DNA of 64,000 bases from Pantoea cypripedii (GTDB lineage: Bacteria > Pseudomonadota > Gammaproteobacteria > Enterobacterales > Enterobacteriaceae). The stretch is from positions 939,604-1,003,603 of the forward strand of contig NZ_MLJI01000001.1 of NCBI RefSeq assembly GCF_002095535.1, read 5' to 3'. Both the position numbers and the translations under genes were made by a program. The stretch's first letter is position 1. Each line of letters opens with the position of its first letter. The notes beneath the pieces are model-generated. The model was given only the letters and a program-made list of their open reading frames with translations. It was not told the DNA's origin and ran no database searches. This document shows, one piece after another, positions 29,148 to 37,883 of the stretch.

Positions 29148-30110
29148 TTAGCGCACCGCTTCCAGCACGCGGTAAATCACATTCGACAATTCGTTAATTT
29201 CGAATTTTGCCACATAACCATCGGCCCCGACTTTGCGCACATGATCTTCGTTAGCGCTGCCGGAGAGAGAGGAGTGGATCACCACCGGAATATGGCGCAG
29301 CACATCATCACGTTTGATGTTACGCGTCAGGGTAAAACCGTCCATCTCTGGCATTTCGAGATCCGTCAGCACCAGCGCAATTTTGTCATGGATGGACTGA
29401 CCCGCCGCCTGCGCTTCCTGCTGCATCTGGGTGATTTTTTGCCACGCCTCAAGACCGGTGTTGTGCATGATGGCGGGGATGCCCATGCTTTTCAGACCCT
29501 GCTCCAGCAGCTGACGCGCCACTTTAGAGTCTTCCGCCACAATCGCGACCTGGCCTGGCTTGAGGTTGAAGTTTTTCACCGTCTCTTCGCCCGGCTCGAC
29601 GCCACGTACCGATGGGATGATGTCATACAGGATCTGTTCGACATCCAGCACCAGGGCCAGATTGTTGCTGTCACCGTCGCTATCGAGGCAGGCAATGCTG
29701 GTGATGTTGCGACTACCGATACCCGCCTCAGCGGTGTGCACCTGATTCCAGTCGAGACGCACGATGTTTTCCACCGATTCCACCGCGAAGGCCTGGGTGC
29801 TGCGCGCATATTCTGTCACCAGCAGCAAATTCAGCCCGGTTTCCGGGGTGCAGCCGGTCACGGCAGGCAGGTCGATCACCGGAATAAACTGATCGCGAAT
29901 GCTGGCCATGCCCAGCAGGGGGGACTGCATACCCGCAGCACGGGTAATATTCGGCATCGGTACGATTTCACGCAGTTTGAATACGTTAATCCCGTACAGC
30001 TCGGATTTGCCTTTCCGCTGATCGGAGCCGAGGCGGAATAGCAGCAGTTCGAATTTGTTTGATAACGCGAGGTTAGCGCGTTCATCGATCTCTTTCTGGA
30101 AATTATCCAT
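29148..30110 (-). CDS. cheV: Chemotaxis coupling protein CheV
   Basis: A 320-residue protein with an N-terminal CheW domain (about 20-165) and a C-terminal response regulator receiver (about 180-315). The receiver has the acidic residues in VAEDSKVAR, the phosphoacceptor Asp in LVLTDLEMPEMDG, and the conserved Ser/Lys in HSSLSG and AKFE. CheV couples receptors to CheA and may help adaptation or act as a phosphate sink. E. coli K-12 lacks it but Salmonella and many relatives have it. A FliA -10 element lies upstream. Confidence 0.94.
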   Translation of the reverse strand: MDNFQKEIDERANLALSNKFELLLFRLGSDQRKGKSELYGINVFKLREIVPMPNITRAAGMQSPLLGMASIRDQFIPVIDLPAVTGCTPETGLNLLLVTEYARSTQAFAVESVENIVRLDWNQVHTAEAGIGSRNITSIACLDSDGDSNNLALVLDVEQILYDIIPSVRGVEPGEETVKNFNLKPGQVAIVAEDSKVARQLLEQGLKSMGIPAIMHNTGLEAWQKITQMQQEAQAAGQSIHDKIALVLTDLEMPEMDGFTLTRNIKRDDVLRHIPVVIHSSLSGSANEDHVRKVGADGYVAKFEINELSNVIYRVLEAVR

Positions 30111-30163
30111 CCTGGCCTCGCTCAGGGCTGTGTTAAGGGCATGGCAACATCGCCGTGATCGAG

Positions 30164-30171
30164 TTATCGGC
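30164..30171 (-). promoter_or_regulatory. FliA -10 element upstream of cheV
   Basis: GCCGATAA on the minus strand is a perfect sigma-28 -10. The -35 at 15-base spacing is poor (TCTA). It lies 54 bases before the cheV ATG, with a plausible start site a few bases downstream. Confidence 0.6.
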
Positions 30172-30242
30172 AGGTTGGTTAAAAAATAGAGAGTGGAGAG
30201 GGGAATTTTAGCGTGAAGGCGATCACCCTCACGCTAGCAGGA

Positions 30243-31622
30243 TCATTTCAGCAGAATGGCACGCACGCTTTTGCCTTTGATCTTGCCTTCTTTTAGCTTG
30301 ATCAAGGCCGCTTTGGCCTGGGAGGCCGCAATCGCGACATAAGCATGGGTGGGGGTGAGATCGATCTTACCGATCTGATCGGCATTGAAACCGGCGTCGC
30401 CCGTCAGTGCGCCGAGGATATCACCGGGACGGATTTTGGCTTTGCGGCCACCATCGATACACAACGTCATCATCGTGGCAGGCAGCGCTTTTACCGCATT
30501 GCCTTTCAGGGTGCTGGCGGCAACCCATTTGAGTTTCTGTTGCAGATAATCTTCCAGGGCATGGGCGCGCACCATCTCGTCGGCAGCGACAAAACTGACC
30601 GCCAGACCGGTTTCTCCGGCGCGGCCAGTACGACCAATGCGGTGCAGGTGCACTTCCGGATCCCATGCCAGCTGGAAATTCACCACCAGCGACAGCGCTT
30701 TAATGTCCAGACCACGTGCCGCCACATCGGTAGCGATCAACACCCGGCTGCTGCCATTGGCAAAGCGGATCAATACGCGTTCACGATCGCGTTGTTCCAG
30801 ATCGCCATGCAGGGCGAGGGCGCTAATCTGACGATCGTTCAGGGCGGCGGCAATGTCATCGCACTCACGTTTGGTGTTGCAGAACACCACACAGGAAGCA
30901 GGTTGCTGCTGGCTGAGCTGCGCGCTCAGCAGATTGATACGTTCGCTGGCGCTGACTTCGACAAACTGCTGCTCAATGGCGGGCAGCTCGGCTTCGGTTT
31001 CGGTCGCCACTGCCAGTGCGTCACGCTGATAGCGCTCGCTCAGGCTGGCGATGCTGTCTGGCCAGGTGGCGGAAAACAGCAATGTCTGACGGGATGCCGG
31101 GGTAAAGCCGATAATCGCTTCCATGTCGTCACGGAAACCCATCTCCAGCATACGATCCGCCTCATCCAGCACCAGGGTTTGCAGCTGGCTGAGGTCGAGG
31201 TTGTCGCGCTTCAGATGATCAAGAATACGGCCCGGCGTGCCGACTACGATATGCGGGGCGTGTACCAGCGAATCGCGCTGCGCGCTCATCGGCTGTCCAC
31301 CACATAACGTCAGGATCTTAATGTTGCGTGTGAAGCGTGCCAGCTGGCGCAGCACGTTGCTGACCTGGTCGGCCAGTTCGCGTGTCGGGCACAGTACCAG
31401 CGCCTGAGTATGAAACTGGCTGTTTTCAATCCGTTGCAGCAGTCCGATACCAAAGGCGGCAGTTTTACCACTACCGGTTTTTGCCTGCGCACGCACATCG
31501 CGCCCCTGCAAAATGGCGGGCAGGGCGGCAGCCTGAATGGGCGTCATGGCGTCAAAACCCATCTCGCGCAGGTTGTCGAGTTGGCTGGCGGGCAGTTGCG
31601 TCAGGGTAGAAAAAGCAGTCAC
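30243..31622 (-). CDS. dbpA: ATP-dependent RNA helicase DbpA
   Basis: A 459-residue DEAD-box helicase: Walker A AKTGSGKTAAFG, DEAD motif VLDEADRMLEMGF, SAT in LLFSATWP, and HRIGRTGRAG. The C-terminal domain (about 385-459, with LCIDGGRKAKIRPGDILGAL) is the 23S rRNA hairpin 92-binding module specific to DbpA. It works in large ribosomal subunit assembly. The start was taken as GTG 31622, giving VTAFSTL like E. coli DbpA; an upstream ATG would add 22 residues unlike the family. Confidence 0.94.
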   Translation of the reverse strand: MTAFSTLTQLPASQLDNLREMGFDAMTPIQAAALPAILQGRDVRAQAKTGSGKTAAFGIGLLQRIENSQFHTQALVLCPTRELADQVSNVLRQLARFTRNIKILTLCGGQPMSAQRDSLVHAPHIVVGTPGRILDHLKRDNLDLSQLQTLVLDEADRMLEMGFRDDMEAIIGFTPASRQTLLFSATWPDSIASLSERYQRDALAVATETEAELPAIEQQFVEVSASERINLLSAQLSQQQPASCVVFCNTKRECDDIAAALNDRQISALALHGDLEQRDRERVLIRFANGSSRVLIATDVAARGLDIKALSLVVNFQLAWDPEVHLHRIGRTGRAGETGLAVSFVAADEMVRAHALEDYLQQKLKWVAASTLKGNAVKALPATMMTLCIDGGRKAKIRPGDILGALTGDAGFNADQIGKIDLTPTHAYVAIAASQAKAALIKLKEGKIKGKSVRAILLK

Positions 31623-32015
31623 GGAACAGTCTCTGATATCGGGCGGAGTTGCGGCGGCCAGTCTGGCAGAAAGGGGCGGTATCATCAATGATAAATCGCG
31701 CGGGTGTCAGCAGGGTGATTACCTGCGGGAAACAATAAACATCTGGAAATATTTAGTTTATTTTTTGACAGGTATTATCGCAAAGTTCTAATGAATTTTC
31801 CGAAATCTCCGAACGGCTGAAAAAACCTGTCTGGCAAAAAATAGTCGATTTAACATCATGATGTCAGCAAATTGACGGCAGGATATCACCTTTTTACTGA
31901 TGTTATGCTTATATGACCTGTCTGTTACAGGAAATTCCGATTAAACGAGGCCGTTAGTCTGTTTTATATTTAGCGCGCCATTTGGCGATATAAAACAACT
32001 TCAGAGGTCACTTCA
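31623..32015. other. Intergenic region between dbpA and a YmgB-like gene
   Basis: No gene seen in these 393 bases. It holds a REP remnant (GATAAATCGCGCG near 31690), an AT-rich promoter zone around 31900 (TTATGCTTATAT), and an inverted repeat GTTTTATAT (31961-31969) with ATATAAAAC (31988-31996) enclosing CGCC/GGCG. The latter ends 20 bases before the TTG start of the next gene and could form a 5' leader hairpin. Confidence 0.5.
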
Positions 32016-32213
32016 TTGAGTCACTACGTCCAGGGACAAAACGAGGACATTCTGAAAATCGTCGGCCGCGCCGTGTTAACCCTACACATTCATGGAGAGA
32101 CGCTGTCATCTGACAAAGTCAGTTCCATGATTGCCTGTTACGCGGAAGAAGAGCCTGTCAGCGACGAAGAAAACCAGCGGCTGTATGCGCTGGCTATTCA
32201 GATGTTATCGTAA
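32016..32213 (+). CDS. Small YmgB/AriR-like connector protein
   Basis: A 65-residue protein starting with TTG, preceded by AGAGGT at 7 bases. The pattern GRAVLTLHIHGETLSSDKVSS followed by an acidic linker and YALAIQML resembles the YcgZ/YmgA/AriR family, small helical proteins that in E. coli act on the Rcs system and on biofilm and acid resistance. Similarity is by pattern only. It is a single-gene unit with its own terminator, and a more certain YcgZ-like gene occurs at 42184. Confidence 0.6.
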   Translation: MSHYVQGQNEDILKIVGRAVLTLHIHGETLSSDKVSSMIACYAEEEPVSDEENQRLYALAIQMLS

Positions 32214-32264
32214 TAATCCAGCACATGGCGGCGGATGCATGTTATCCCTGCCTTTACGTTCATA

Positions 32265-32290
32265 AAGCCTCCTTTGCGGAGGCTTTCTTG
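32265..32290 (+). terminator. Terminator of the YmgB-like gene
   Basis: Stem AAGCCTCC/GGAGGCTT with loop TTTGC, then TTCTTG. It lies about 50 bases after the stop. Confidence 0.75.
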
Positions 32291-32316
32291 TTTCAGAAGG
32301 CAGACTTCGGTAGCTG

Positions 32317-32331
32317 ATTGGTCCTACCAAT
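32317..32331. promoter_or_regulatory. LldR operator O1
   Basis: ATTGGTCCTACCAAT is a perfect palindrome of the form TTGGT-N3-ACCAA, the GntR/FadR-subfamily type bound by LldR. It lies 127 bases from a second copy, centre to centre. Confidence 0.8.
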
Positions 32332-32394
32332 TGGCTTTAAATGTTGCCAGGACGTCACATAATACGAAAAATCACCCCAGCCTCGTTGCTTTAT

Positions 32395-32411
32395 GTTAAC
32401 AATGCGTTAAC
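32395..32411. promoter_or_regulatory. Possible ArcA site upstream of lldP
   Basis: GTTAAC is directly repeated with an 11-base period (GTTAACAATGCGTTAAC). ArcA sites are built of GTTAA-type repeats at this spacing, and E. coli lldPRD is repressed by ArcA without oxygen. It lies between the two LldR operators. Confidence 0.5.
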
Positions 32412-32443
32412 TATCTGGAGCCAGAAAGCCCGGTTAGCTGAAT

Positions 32444-32458
32444 TTTGGTCGGACCAAT
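32444..32458. promoter_or_regulatory. LldR operator O2
   Basis: TTTGGTCGGACCAAT shares TTGGT-N3-ACCAA with O1. The spacing of the pair is close to that of the E. coli operators (about -97 and +30, from memory), where LldR is thought to loop DNA and switch from repressor to activator with L-lactate. Confidence 0.78.
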
Positions 32459-32540
32459 TTAGCTAAAAACAGCGGCAAATCACGTGTGGTGCACTTCTGA
32501 TGCGTCACGCAGACTTCTGGTGACCTCTGGAGATCGCAGC

Positions 32541-34196
32541 ATGCAAGTCTGGCAACAAAATTATGATCCTCTCGACAATATCTGGCTCTCCAGCCTGGTG
32601 GCGGTGATCCCGATTGTGTTCTTCTTCTTCGCGCTGATTAAGCTCAAGCTGAAAGGCTATCAGGCGGGTACGGCGACAGTGGTGCTGGCACTGCTGGTGG
32701 CCTTGCTGTTGTACGGTATGCCGGTGGGGCAGGCGCTGGCCTCGGTGGTTTATGGTTTTCTTTATGGCCTGTGGCCGATCGCCTGGATCATCATCGCGGC
32801 GGTGTTCGTCTACAAAATTTCGGTGAAAACCGGTCAGTTCGACATTATTCGTGCTTCGATTCTGTCGATCACCCCGGATCAGCGTTTGCAGATGCTGATT
32901 GTCGGCTTTTCATTTGGTGCCTTCCTCGAAGGGGCGGCGGGCTTTGGCGCACCGGTGGCGATCACCGCCGCGCTGCTGGTGGGGCTGGGTTTCAATCCGC
33001 TGTACGCCGCTGGCTTGTGTCTGATCGTCAACACCGCGCCGGTGGCGTTTGGCGCGATGGGGATCCCGATCATTGTTGCCGGGCAGGTCACCGGGCTGGA
33101 CAGCTTCCAAATCGGGCAGATGGCAGGGCGTCAGCTGCCGTTCCTGACCATCATCGTGCTGTTCTGGATCATGGCGATTATGGATGGCTGGCGTGGGGTG
33201 AAAGAAACCTGGCCTGCGGTGATGGTGGCGGGGGGATCGTTCGCCATCGCCCAGTTCCTCAGCTCCAACTTCCTCGGCCCGGAGCTGCCGGATATCATTT
33301 CCTCGCTGGCCTCCCTGATCTGTCTGACGCTGTTCCTGCGTCGCTGGAAACCGGTACGGATTTTCCGCTTCAATGATGTGGGTACTTCGCTGGTGGATCA
33401 GAACCTGGCGCGTCAGCGTTATAGCGCCGCGCAGGTCATCCGCGCCTGGATGCCGTTCCTGTTCCTCACCGCCACCGTCACGCTATGGAGTATCCCGCCG
33501 TTCAAAGCGTTGTTTGCCAAAGGCGGCGCGCTGTATGACTGGGTGTTTACCGTTCCGGTGCCGTTGCTGCATGAACTGGTGGCGCGTATGCCGCCGGTGG
33601 TCGGTAGCGCCACACCCTATCCGGCGCTGTTCAAATTTGATGTGGTCTCGGCGACCGGTACCGCGATTCTGGTGGCGGCGGTGTTGTCAGTGATTTGGCT
33701 GCGGATGAAGCCCAAAGCGGCACTGGAAACCTTTGGCGAGACGCTGAAAGAGCTGGCGCTGCCGATTTACTCGATTGGCATGGTGCTGGCCTTCGCCTTT
33801 ATTTCCAACTACTCCGGTCTGTCTGCCACTTTAGCGCTGGCGCTGGCCCATACCGGCGATGCCTTTACCTTCTTCTCACCGTTCCTCGGCTGGCTTGGGG
33901 TGTTCCTGACCGGATCGGATACCTCATCAAACGCCTTGTTTGCCGCTTTGCAGGCCACCACGGCGCAACAGATTGGGGTGTCCGACGTGCTGCTGGTGGC
34001 GGCCAATACCACCGGCGGGGTGACGGGCAAGATGATTTCACCACAGTCAATCGCCATTGCCTGTGCCGCCGTTGGGCTGGTGGGCAAAGAGTCGGACCTG
34101 TTCCGTTTTACCGTCAAACACAGCCTGATCTTCACCTGCATGGTGGGGGTGATCACCACGCTACAGGCTTATGTCTTAACCTGGATGATTCCATGA
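32541..34196 (+). CDS. lldP: L-lactate permease
   Basis: A 551-residue inner-membrane protein, the E. coli LldP length, with twelve or more hydrophobic segments and the family motifs [15 protein letters not shown] and [10 protein letters not shown]. It imports L-lactate, D-lactate and glycolate with protons. ATG 32541 follows GGAGATCGCAGC and gives the usual [11 protein letters not shown]; an in-frame upstream start would add 19 residues inside the operator region. It is first in the lldPRD operon; its stop overlaps lldR. Confidence 0.96.
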   Translation: MQVWQQNYDPLDNIWLSSLVAVIPIVFFFFALIKLKLKGYQAGTATVVLALLVALLLYGMPVGQALASVVYGFLYGLWPIAWIIIAAVFVYKISVKTGQFDIIRASILSITPDQRLQMLIVGFSFGAFLEGAAGFGAPVAITAALLVGLGFNPLYAAGLCLIVNTAPVAFGAMGIPIIVAGQVTGLDSFQIGQMAGRQLPFLTIIVLFWIMAIMDGWRGVKETWPAVMVAGGSFAIAQFLSSNFLGPELPDIISSLASLICLTLFLRRWKPVRIFRFNDVGTSLVDQNLARQRYSAAQVIRAWMPFLFLTATVTLWSIPPFKALFAKGGALYDWVFTVPVPLLHELVARMPPVVGSATPYPALFKFDVVSATGTAILVAAVLSVIWLRMKPKAALETFGETLKELALPIYSIGMVLAFAFISNYSGLSATLALALAHTGDAFTFFSPFLGWLGVFLTGSDTSSNALFAALQATTAQQIGVSDVLLVAANTTGGVTGKMISPQSIAIACAAVGLVGKESDLFRFTVKHSLIFTCMVGVITTLQAYVLTWMIP

Positions 34197-34978
34197 CAGA
34201 AAACACGCCGCGTTTAGCGGAGACGTTGCGGGCGCGGTTGCGCGCCTGGATTGATGAGCACCAGCTGCAACCCGGCATGCGCCTGCCGGCAGAGCGGCAG
34301 CTGGCGGCTGAATTTGGGGTTTCGCGCTCGTCGCTGCGCGAGGCCATTCAGCAACTGATCAGCAGCGGCGTGTTAATCAGCCGACGCGGCGGCGGCACCT
34401 GGCTTTGCGAGCCGCAGGAGCCGTGGTCAGAACAACGTATTGTTGCCCCGATTCGTCAGCTGCTGGCTGACGATCCTGATTACCGTTATGACATCCTCGA
34501 AGCGCGTCACGCCATCGAAGCCAGCACCGCCTGGCATGCGGCGTTACGCGCCACAGAGGCGGATAAAGAGAAATTGCAGTATGCCTTCGATGCCACGCTG
34601 AAACTGAGTGAGCGTGATGATCCCGATTTGGCCGCTCAGGCTGACGTGCGTTTTCACCTTGCCATTGCCGAAGCCTCGCACAATGTGGTGCTGTTGCAGA
34701 CCATGCGCGGTTTCTTCGAACTGCTGCAATCTTCCGTGATGCAAAGCCGTCAGCGCATGTATACCCAGCCGGTGATTTTTGACCGCCTGACGGAACAACA
34801 TCAGGCTTTGCTGAACGCCATTCTGGCGGGGGATGCTGAAGCGGCACGCCTCGCGGCGATGGACCACCTCGGCTTCGTCCACACCACCTTAAAAACCCTG
34901 CATGAAGATGAAGCCCGACAGGCGCGTATTACCCGTCTGCCGGGCCATGACCTGGATAAACGCAAGGACAAATCCTGA
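34193..34978 (+). CDS. lldR: Lactate-responsive regulator LldR
   Basis: A 261-residue GntR/FadR-type regulator: winged helix-turn-helix at about 10-75 ([22 protein letters not shown]) and an FCD ligand domain with metal-binding Asp/His residues ([12 protein letters not shown]). The ATG overlaps the lldP stop by four bases and the stop shares one base with lldD. A long in-frame ORF extends back inside lldP but is only a shadow. It should bind the two TTGGT-N3-ACCAA sites upstream of lldP. Confidence 0.95.
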   Translation: MTENTPRLAETLRARLRAWIDEHQLQPGMRLPAERQLAAEFGVSRSSLREAIQQLISSGVLISRRGGGTWLCEPQEPWSEQRIVAPIRQLLADDPDYRYDILEARHAIEASTAWHAALRATEADKEKLQYAFDATLKLSERDDPDLAAQADVRFHLAIAEASHNVVLLQTMRGFFELLQSSVMQSRQRMYTQPVIFDRLTEQHQALLNAILAGDAEAARLAAMDHLGFVHTTLKTLHEDEARQARITRLPGHDLDKRKDKS

Positions 34979-36168
34979 TGATCATTTCTGCTGCAAGTGA
35001 CTACCGCGCCGCGGCGCAACGTATTCTGCCGCCGTTCCTGTTTCATTATATCGACGGGGGTGCCTATGCGGAGCATACGCTGCGGCATAACGTGTCGGAT
35101 CTCGCGGAGATCGCATTGCGTCAGCGTGTGCTGAAGAACATGTCAGATCTCAGCCTTGAGACCAAACTGTTCAATGAAACCTTATCGATGCCGGTGGCAC
35201 TGGCACCGGTGGGGCTGTGCGGCATGTATGCCCGGCGCGGCGAAGTGCAGGCAGCACGCGCCGCCGCGTTAAAAGGGATTCCGTTTACTTTATCGACGGT
35301 TTCAGTGTGCCCTATTGAGGAAGTGGCTCCGGCTATTAATCGTCCGATGTGGTTCCAGCTGTATGTGTTGCGCGATCGCGGTTTTATGCGCAATGCGCTG
35401 GAACGTGCCAAAGCGGCGGGTTGCTCAACGCTGGTGTTTACCGTGGATATGCCCACGCCGGGGGCGCGCTACCGTGATGCGCACTCCGGGATGAGTGGGC
35501 CAAATGCGGCGCTGCGTCGTTACTGGCAGGCGGTGACCCATCCGCAATGGGCGTGGGATGTCGGTTTGCATGGCCGTCCGCACGATCTCGGCAATATCTC
35601 CACCTATCTCGGCAAACCGACCGGACTGGAAGATTATATTGGCTGGCTGGCGAATAATTTTGACCCGTCGATTTCCTGGCAGGATCTGGAGTGGATCCGT
35701 GAGTTCTGGGATGGCCCGATGGTGATCAAAGGTATTCTTGATGCGGAAGATGCACGCGACGCGGTGCGGTTTGGCGCTGACGGTATCGTGGTATCTAACC
35801 ACGGTGGGCGTCAGCTGGATGGCGTGCTGTCCTCCGCGCGGGCGCTGCCTGCCATTGCCGATGCGGTGAAAGGCGATATCACTATTCTTGCGGACAGCGG
35901 CATTCGCAGTGGTCTGGATGTGGTGCGGATGATCGCCCTCGGTGCCGACAGCGTGCTGCTCGGTCGTGCTTTCCTGTATGCGCTGGCGACACATGGTCAG
36001 CGTGGTGTCGAGAATCTGCTGACGCTGATTGAGAAAGAGATGAAGGTGGCGATGACGCTGACCGGGGCGAAAACCATTGCGGATATTACGCGGGATTCGC
36101 TGGTGCAGGCTAACGCGCTGCTGTCCGAAGCGGGGCTGGCCCCGGCGCGTCCGCGCGCGGTGAGCTGA
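34978..36168 (+). CDS. lldD: L-lactate dehydrogenase (FMN, quinone-linked)
   Basis: A 396-residue FMN-dependent alpha-hydroxy-acid dehydrogenase, identical in length to E. coli LldD. The active-site stretch [11 protein letters not shown] (His/Arg) and the FMN site [14 protein letters not shown] are intact. It oxidises L-lactate to pyruvate at the inner membrane, passing electrons to quinone. It ends the lldPRD operon, overlapping lldR by one base. Confidence 0.96.
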   Translation: MIISAASDYRAAAQRILPPFLFHYIDGGAYAEHTLRHNVSDLAEIALRQRVLKNMSDLSLETKLFNETLSMPVALAPVGLCGMYARRGEVQAARAAALKGIPFTLSTVSVCPIEEVAPAINRPMWFQLYVLRDRGFMRNALERAKAAGCSTLVFTVDMPTPGARYRDAHSGMSGPNAALRRYWQAVTHPQWAWDVGLHGRPHDLGNISTYLGKPTGLEDYIGWLANNFDPSISWQDLEWIREFWDGPMVIKGILDAEDARDAVRFGADGIVVSNHGGRQLDGVLSSARALPAIADAVKGDITILADSGIRSGLDVVRMIALGADSVLLGRAFLYALATHGQRGVENLLTLIEKEMKVAMTLTGAKTIADITRDSLVQANALLSEAGLAPARPRAVS

Positions 36169-36229
36169 TCCGGCAGAGTGAAGGGCGTTGTCTATACTTA
36201 CTCCCTGTCTGACTAACAGGAGGAATGAC

Positions 36230-36658
36230 ATGACCATTCATAAGAAAGGATCGGCCCATTGGGAAGGTGACATCAAAGGCAAGGGAACCGTCAGTACCGA
36301 AAGCGGCGTGTTGAGCAACCAGCCTTATGGCTTTAACACGCGCTTTGAAGGGCAGAAGGGCACTAACCCGGAAGAGTTGATTGGTGCCGCGCATGCTGCC
36401 TGTTTTTCCATGGCGCTCTCACTGATGCTCGGCCAGGCCGGACATCCGCCAAAAAGCATTGATACGACTGCGGATGTCTCGCTGGACAAGCAAGGTGAAG
36501 GCTTTGCCATCACCAAAATTGCCCTGACCAGCAGCGTATCGCTGCCCGGTATTGATAAAGCCCAGTTTGATGAAATTATTCAGAAAGCCAAAGCCGGGTG
36601 TCCGGTGTCCCAGGTACTGAATGCCGAGATCACCCTCGACTACACCCTGAATAATTGA
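36230..36658 (+). CDS. osmC: Osmotically inducible peroxiredoxin OsmC
   Basis: A 142-residue OsmC/Ohr protein. The two catalytic cysteines are in AAHAACFSMAL and AKAGCPVSQVL. It reduces organic hydroperoxides in the cytoplasm. ATG 36230 follows AGGAGG at 6 bases; the in-frame start further upstream is unsupported. It is 61 bases after lldD and probably has its own promoter (RpoS- and Rcs-dependent in E. coli). Confidence 0.95.
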   Translation: MTIHKKGSAHWEGDIKGKGTVSTESGVLSNQPYGFNTRFEGQKGTNPEELIGAAHAACFSMALSLMLGQAGHPPKSIDTTADVSLDKQGEGFAITKIALTSSVSLPGIDKAQFDEIIQKAKAGCPVSQVLNAEITLDYTLNN

Positions 36659-36690
36659 TCGCCTCAGCGGCGGACCAGAGCTAAACTCGA

Positions 36691-36712
36691 CGATGCGCCT
36701 GCGGGCGCATCG
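36691..36712 (+). terminator. Hairpin after osmC
   Basis: A perfect 9-bp stem CGATGCGCC/GGCGCATCG with a TGCG loop and a weak T-containing tail, 33 bases after osmC. Confidence 0.6.
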
Positions 36713-36738
36713 TTACGTTCAGCCAACCGGGAGGGTGC

Positions 36739-36846
36739 GTGGCAAAATATCTGGCTGCGAAGAAACACTGGAAAATGGTTTTGGTACTGCTGTGCATCTG
36801 CGGGGCGTTGCTGCTGATTCGCTGGGCGGCAATGATATGGGCTTAA
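36739..36846 (+). CDS. yniD: Small membrane protein YniD
   Basis: A 35-codon frame with a GTG start. The product contains KKHWKMVLVLLCICGALLL and ends RWAAMIWA, matching the 35-residue E. coli YniD (KKHWKMVVVLLAICGAMLL, RWAAMIWG, from memory) in length and in most positions. It has one membrane helix with a basic N-terminus. GGAGGG lies immediately upstream, with short spacing. Function is unknown. The next small gene overlaps its end. Confidence 0.85.
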   Translation: MAKYLAAKKHWKMVLVLLCICGALLLIRWAAMIWA

Positions 36847-36962
36847 AAGACTGGATTAGCCGCCACAAACTCGGTGTGCTGGTGATGGTCATTCTGGTGC
36901 TGGAACTGGTGCATTATCTGCTGACGGCCAGCTGGTTGCCGTGGCAGCTGGGCCAGGCTTAA
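36837..36962 (+). CDS. Small membrane protein, coupled to yniD
   Basis: A 41-residue frame beginning MGLKDWISRHKLG with one strong hydrophobic helix (LVMVILVLELVHYLL). Its ATG lies inside the last codons of yniD in another frame (overlap 10 bases), which suggests translational coupling and a two-peptide unit. It is not recognised. Its last bases overlap the convergent gene 36959-37189. Confidence 0.6.
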   Translation: MGLKDWISRHKLGVLVMVILVLELVHYLLTASWLPWQLGQA

Positions 36963-37189
36963 GCGTATTCGTTGTCCGGCCGCGCGCTGCGTACGTTACT
37001 GCGCGCAATACGATAGGCTTTGCGCGGATCCCCCACCACAAATTCGAAGGTGGGTGAGTAGTAAAAAGGCAGCCAGCCACCATAGCCGCTCTCCCACTCC
37101 CAGCGTACCGGGCAGGGCCAGAGAATGCCGTCATACAAAATGTAATAAACCCAGCGTCCGTTCGGACGACGGGGGCGAGAAGTCTTCAT
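36959..37189 (-). CDS. Hypothetical protein, 76 residues
   Basis: The product is rich in aromatic residues (GRWVYYILYDGILWPCP, YGGWLPFYYSP) with a basic N-terminus (MKTSRPRRPNG) and no signal peptide or membrane helix. It is not recognised. ATG 37189 was preferred over a TTG 27 bases earlier, but neither has a good ribosome-binding site. It shares its last bases with the convergent small membrane protein gene. Confidence 0.55.
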   Translation of the reverse strand: MKTSRPRRPNGRWVYYILYDGILWPCPVRWEWESGYGGWLPFYYSPTFEFVVGDPRKAYRIARSNVRSARPDNEYA

Positions 37190-37301
37190 GGGATTCACAA
37201 CGGTAAAAGTGTACAACAGCTTATATTTTGAACGCTAAGCCGCGTACTTGCAATGCCGCCTGGTTAATTTATACCCAGACAGCAGACTCGCCGGCACCAA
37301 A

Positions 37302-37472
37302 TTAACGGTGTACTTCACCGCAAATCAGTACCACTTTTGGTCGGACTTTATGAATCCGGTCCGCCATTTGCTCACAGGCCACTTTGGTCGGATAAATATG
37401 TTCCGACACGGGCAAGGCATCACAGGCATCGTGCCCACAAGCGCTCACTAATAAAACAAAACCAATCAGCAT
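37302..37472 (-). CDS. Small lipoprotein, 56 residues
   Basis: The frame starts at ATG 37472, seven bases after AGGAG. The product has a lipoprotein signal, MLIGFVLLVSACG, with lipobox VSAC (Cys at residue 12), and about 44 mature residues containing four more cysteines (CDALP, VACEQ, ICGEV). Asp does not follow the lipidated Cys, so outer-membrane sorting is expected. Not recognised. Confidence 0.6.
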   Translation of the reverse strand: MLIGFVLLVSACGHDACDALPVSEHIYPTKVACEQMADRIHKVRPKVVLICGEVHR

Positions 37473-37686
37473 GGTTTGGCTCCTGATACACATTTTCTCT
37501 GGTACGGAAAGTGTGACTGTTTGTTCCTTTTTTACGATCCAGTATAGCCAAACGAAACGGGAGCCGCTTATCAGCCTGAGCGGCTTTTTTTACCCGAATT
37601 TCGGTATTATAACTGCGCCAGGGCTTAACAGCAGCGCAATCTGAGCTAAACTGTGCGGCCCTGGAAAAATGAGAAGTGAGTATAAG

Positions 37687-37854
37687 ATGTCTACTGAAAT
37701 TGCCCATCCTGACAGCAGCCCGAAACAAGCCGCTCTGCAACTGGTGATTGAGCTGGTGCGTGCCGGGAAACTCAGCCCGCTGCACGGCGATGCCTCGAAT
37801 ATGATTTCAATCTACGAACAATTCAAAAGCCATTTCGAAGCGGAAAAAGCGTAA
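37687..37854 (+). CDS. Small conserved-looking protein, 55 residues
   Basis: A soluble, mostly helical 55-residue product starting MSTEIAHPDSSPKQ and ending KSHFEAEKA. The reading frame is clean and the codon use is like that of neighbouring genes. It has no signal peptide. The family was not recognised. It is followed at once by a REP element, then the convergent CPBP gene. Confidence 0.55.
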   Translation: MSTEIAHPDSSPKQAALQLVIELVRAGKLSPLHGDASNMISIYEQFKSHFEAEKA

Positions 37855-37857
37855 CGG

Positions 37858-37878
37858 TCGCGGCGCGAGTTATCGCGC
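37858..37878. repeat. REP variant, single copy
   Basis: TCGCGGCGCGAGTTATCGCGC, with arms GCGCGA/TCGCGC. It lies between the convergent ends of the 55-residue gene and the CPBP protease gene. Confidence 0.65.
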
Positions 37879-37883
37879 TGTTT

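Noticed and set aside
33695..34192. Long N-terminal extension of lldR inside lldP
   Set aside because: The extension overlaps lldP in another frame; MTENTPRL at 34193 is the family start with stop-start overlap.
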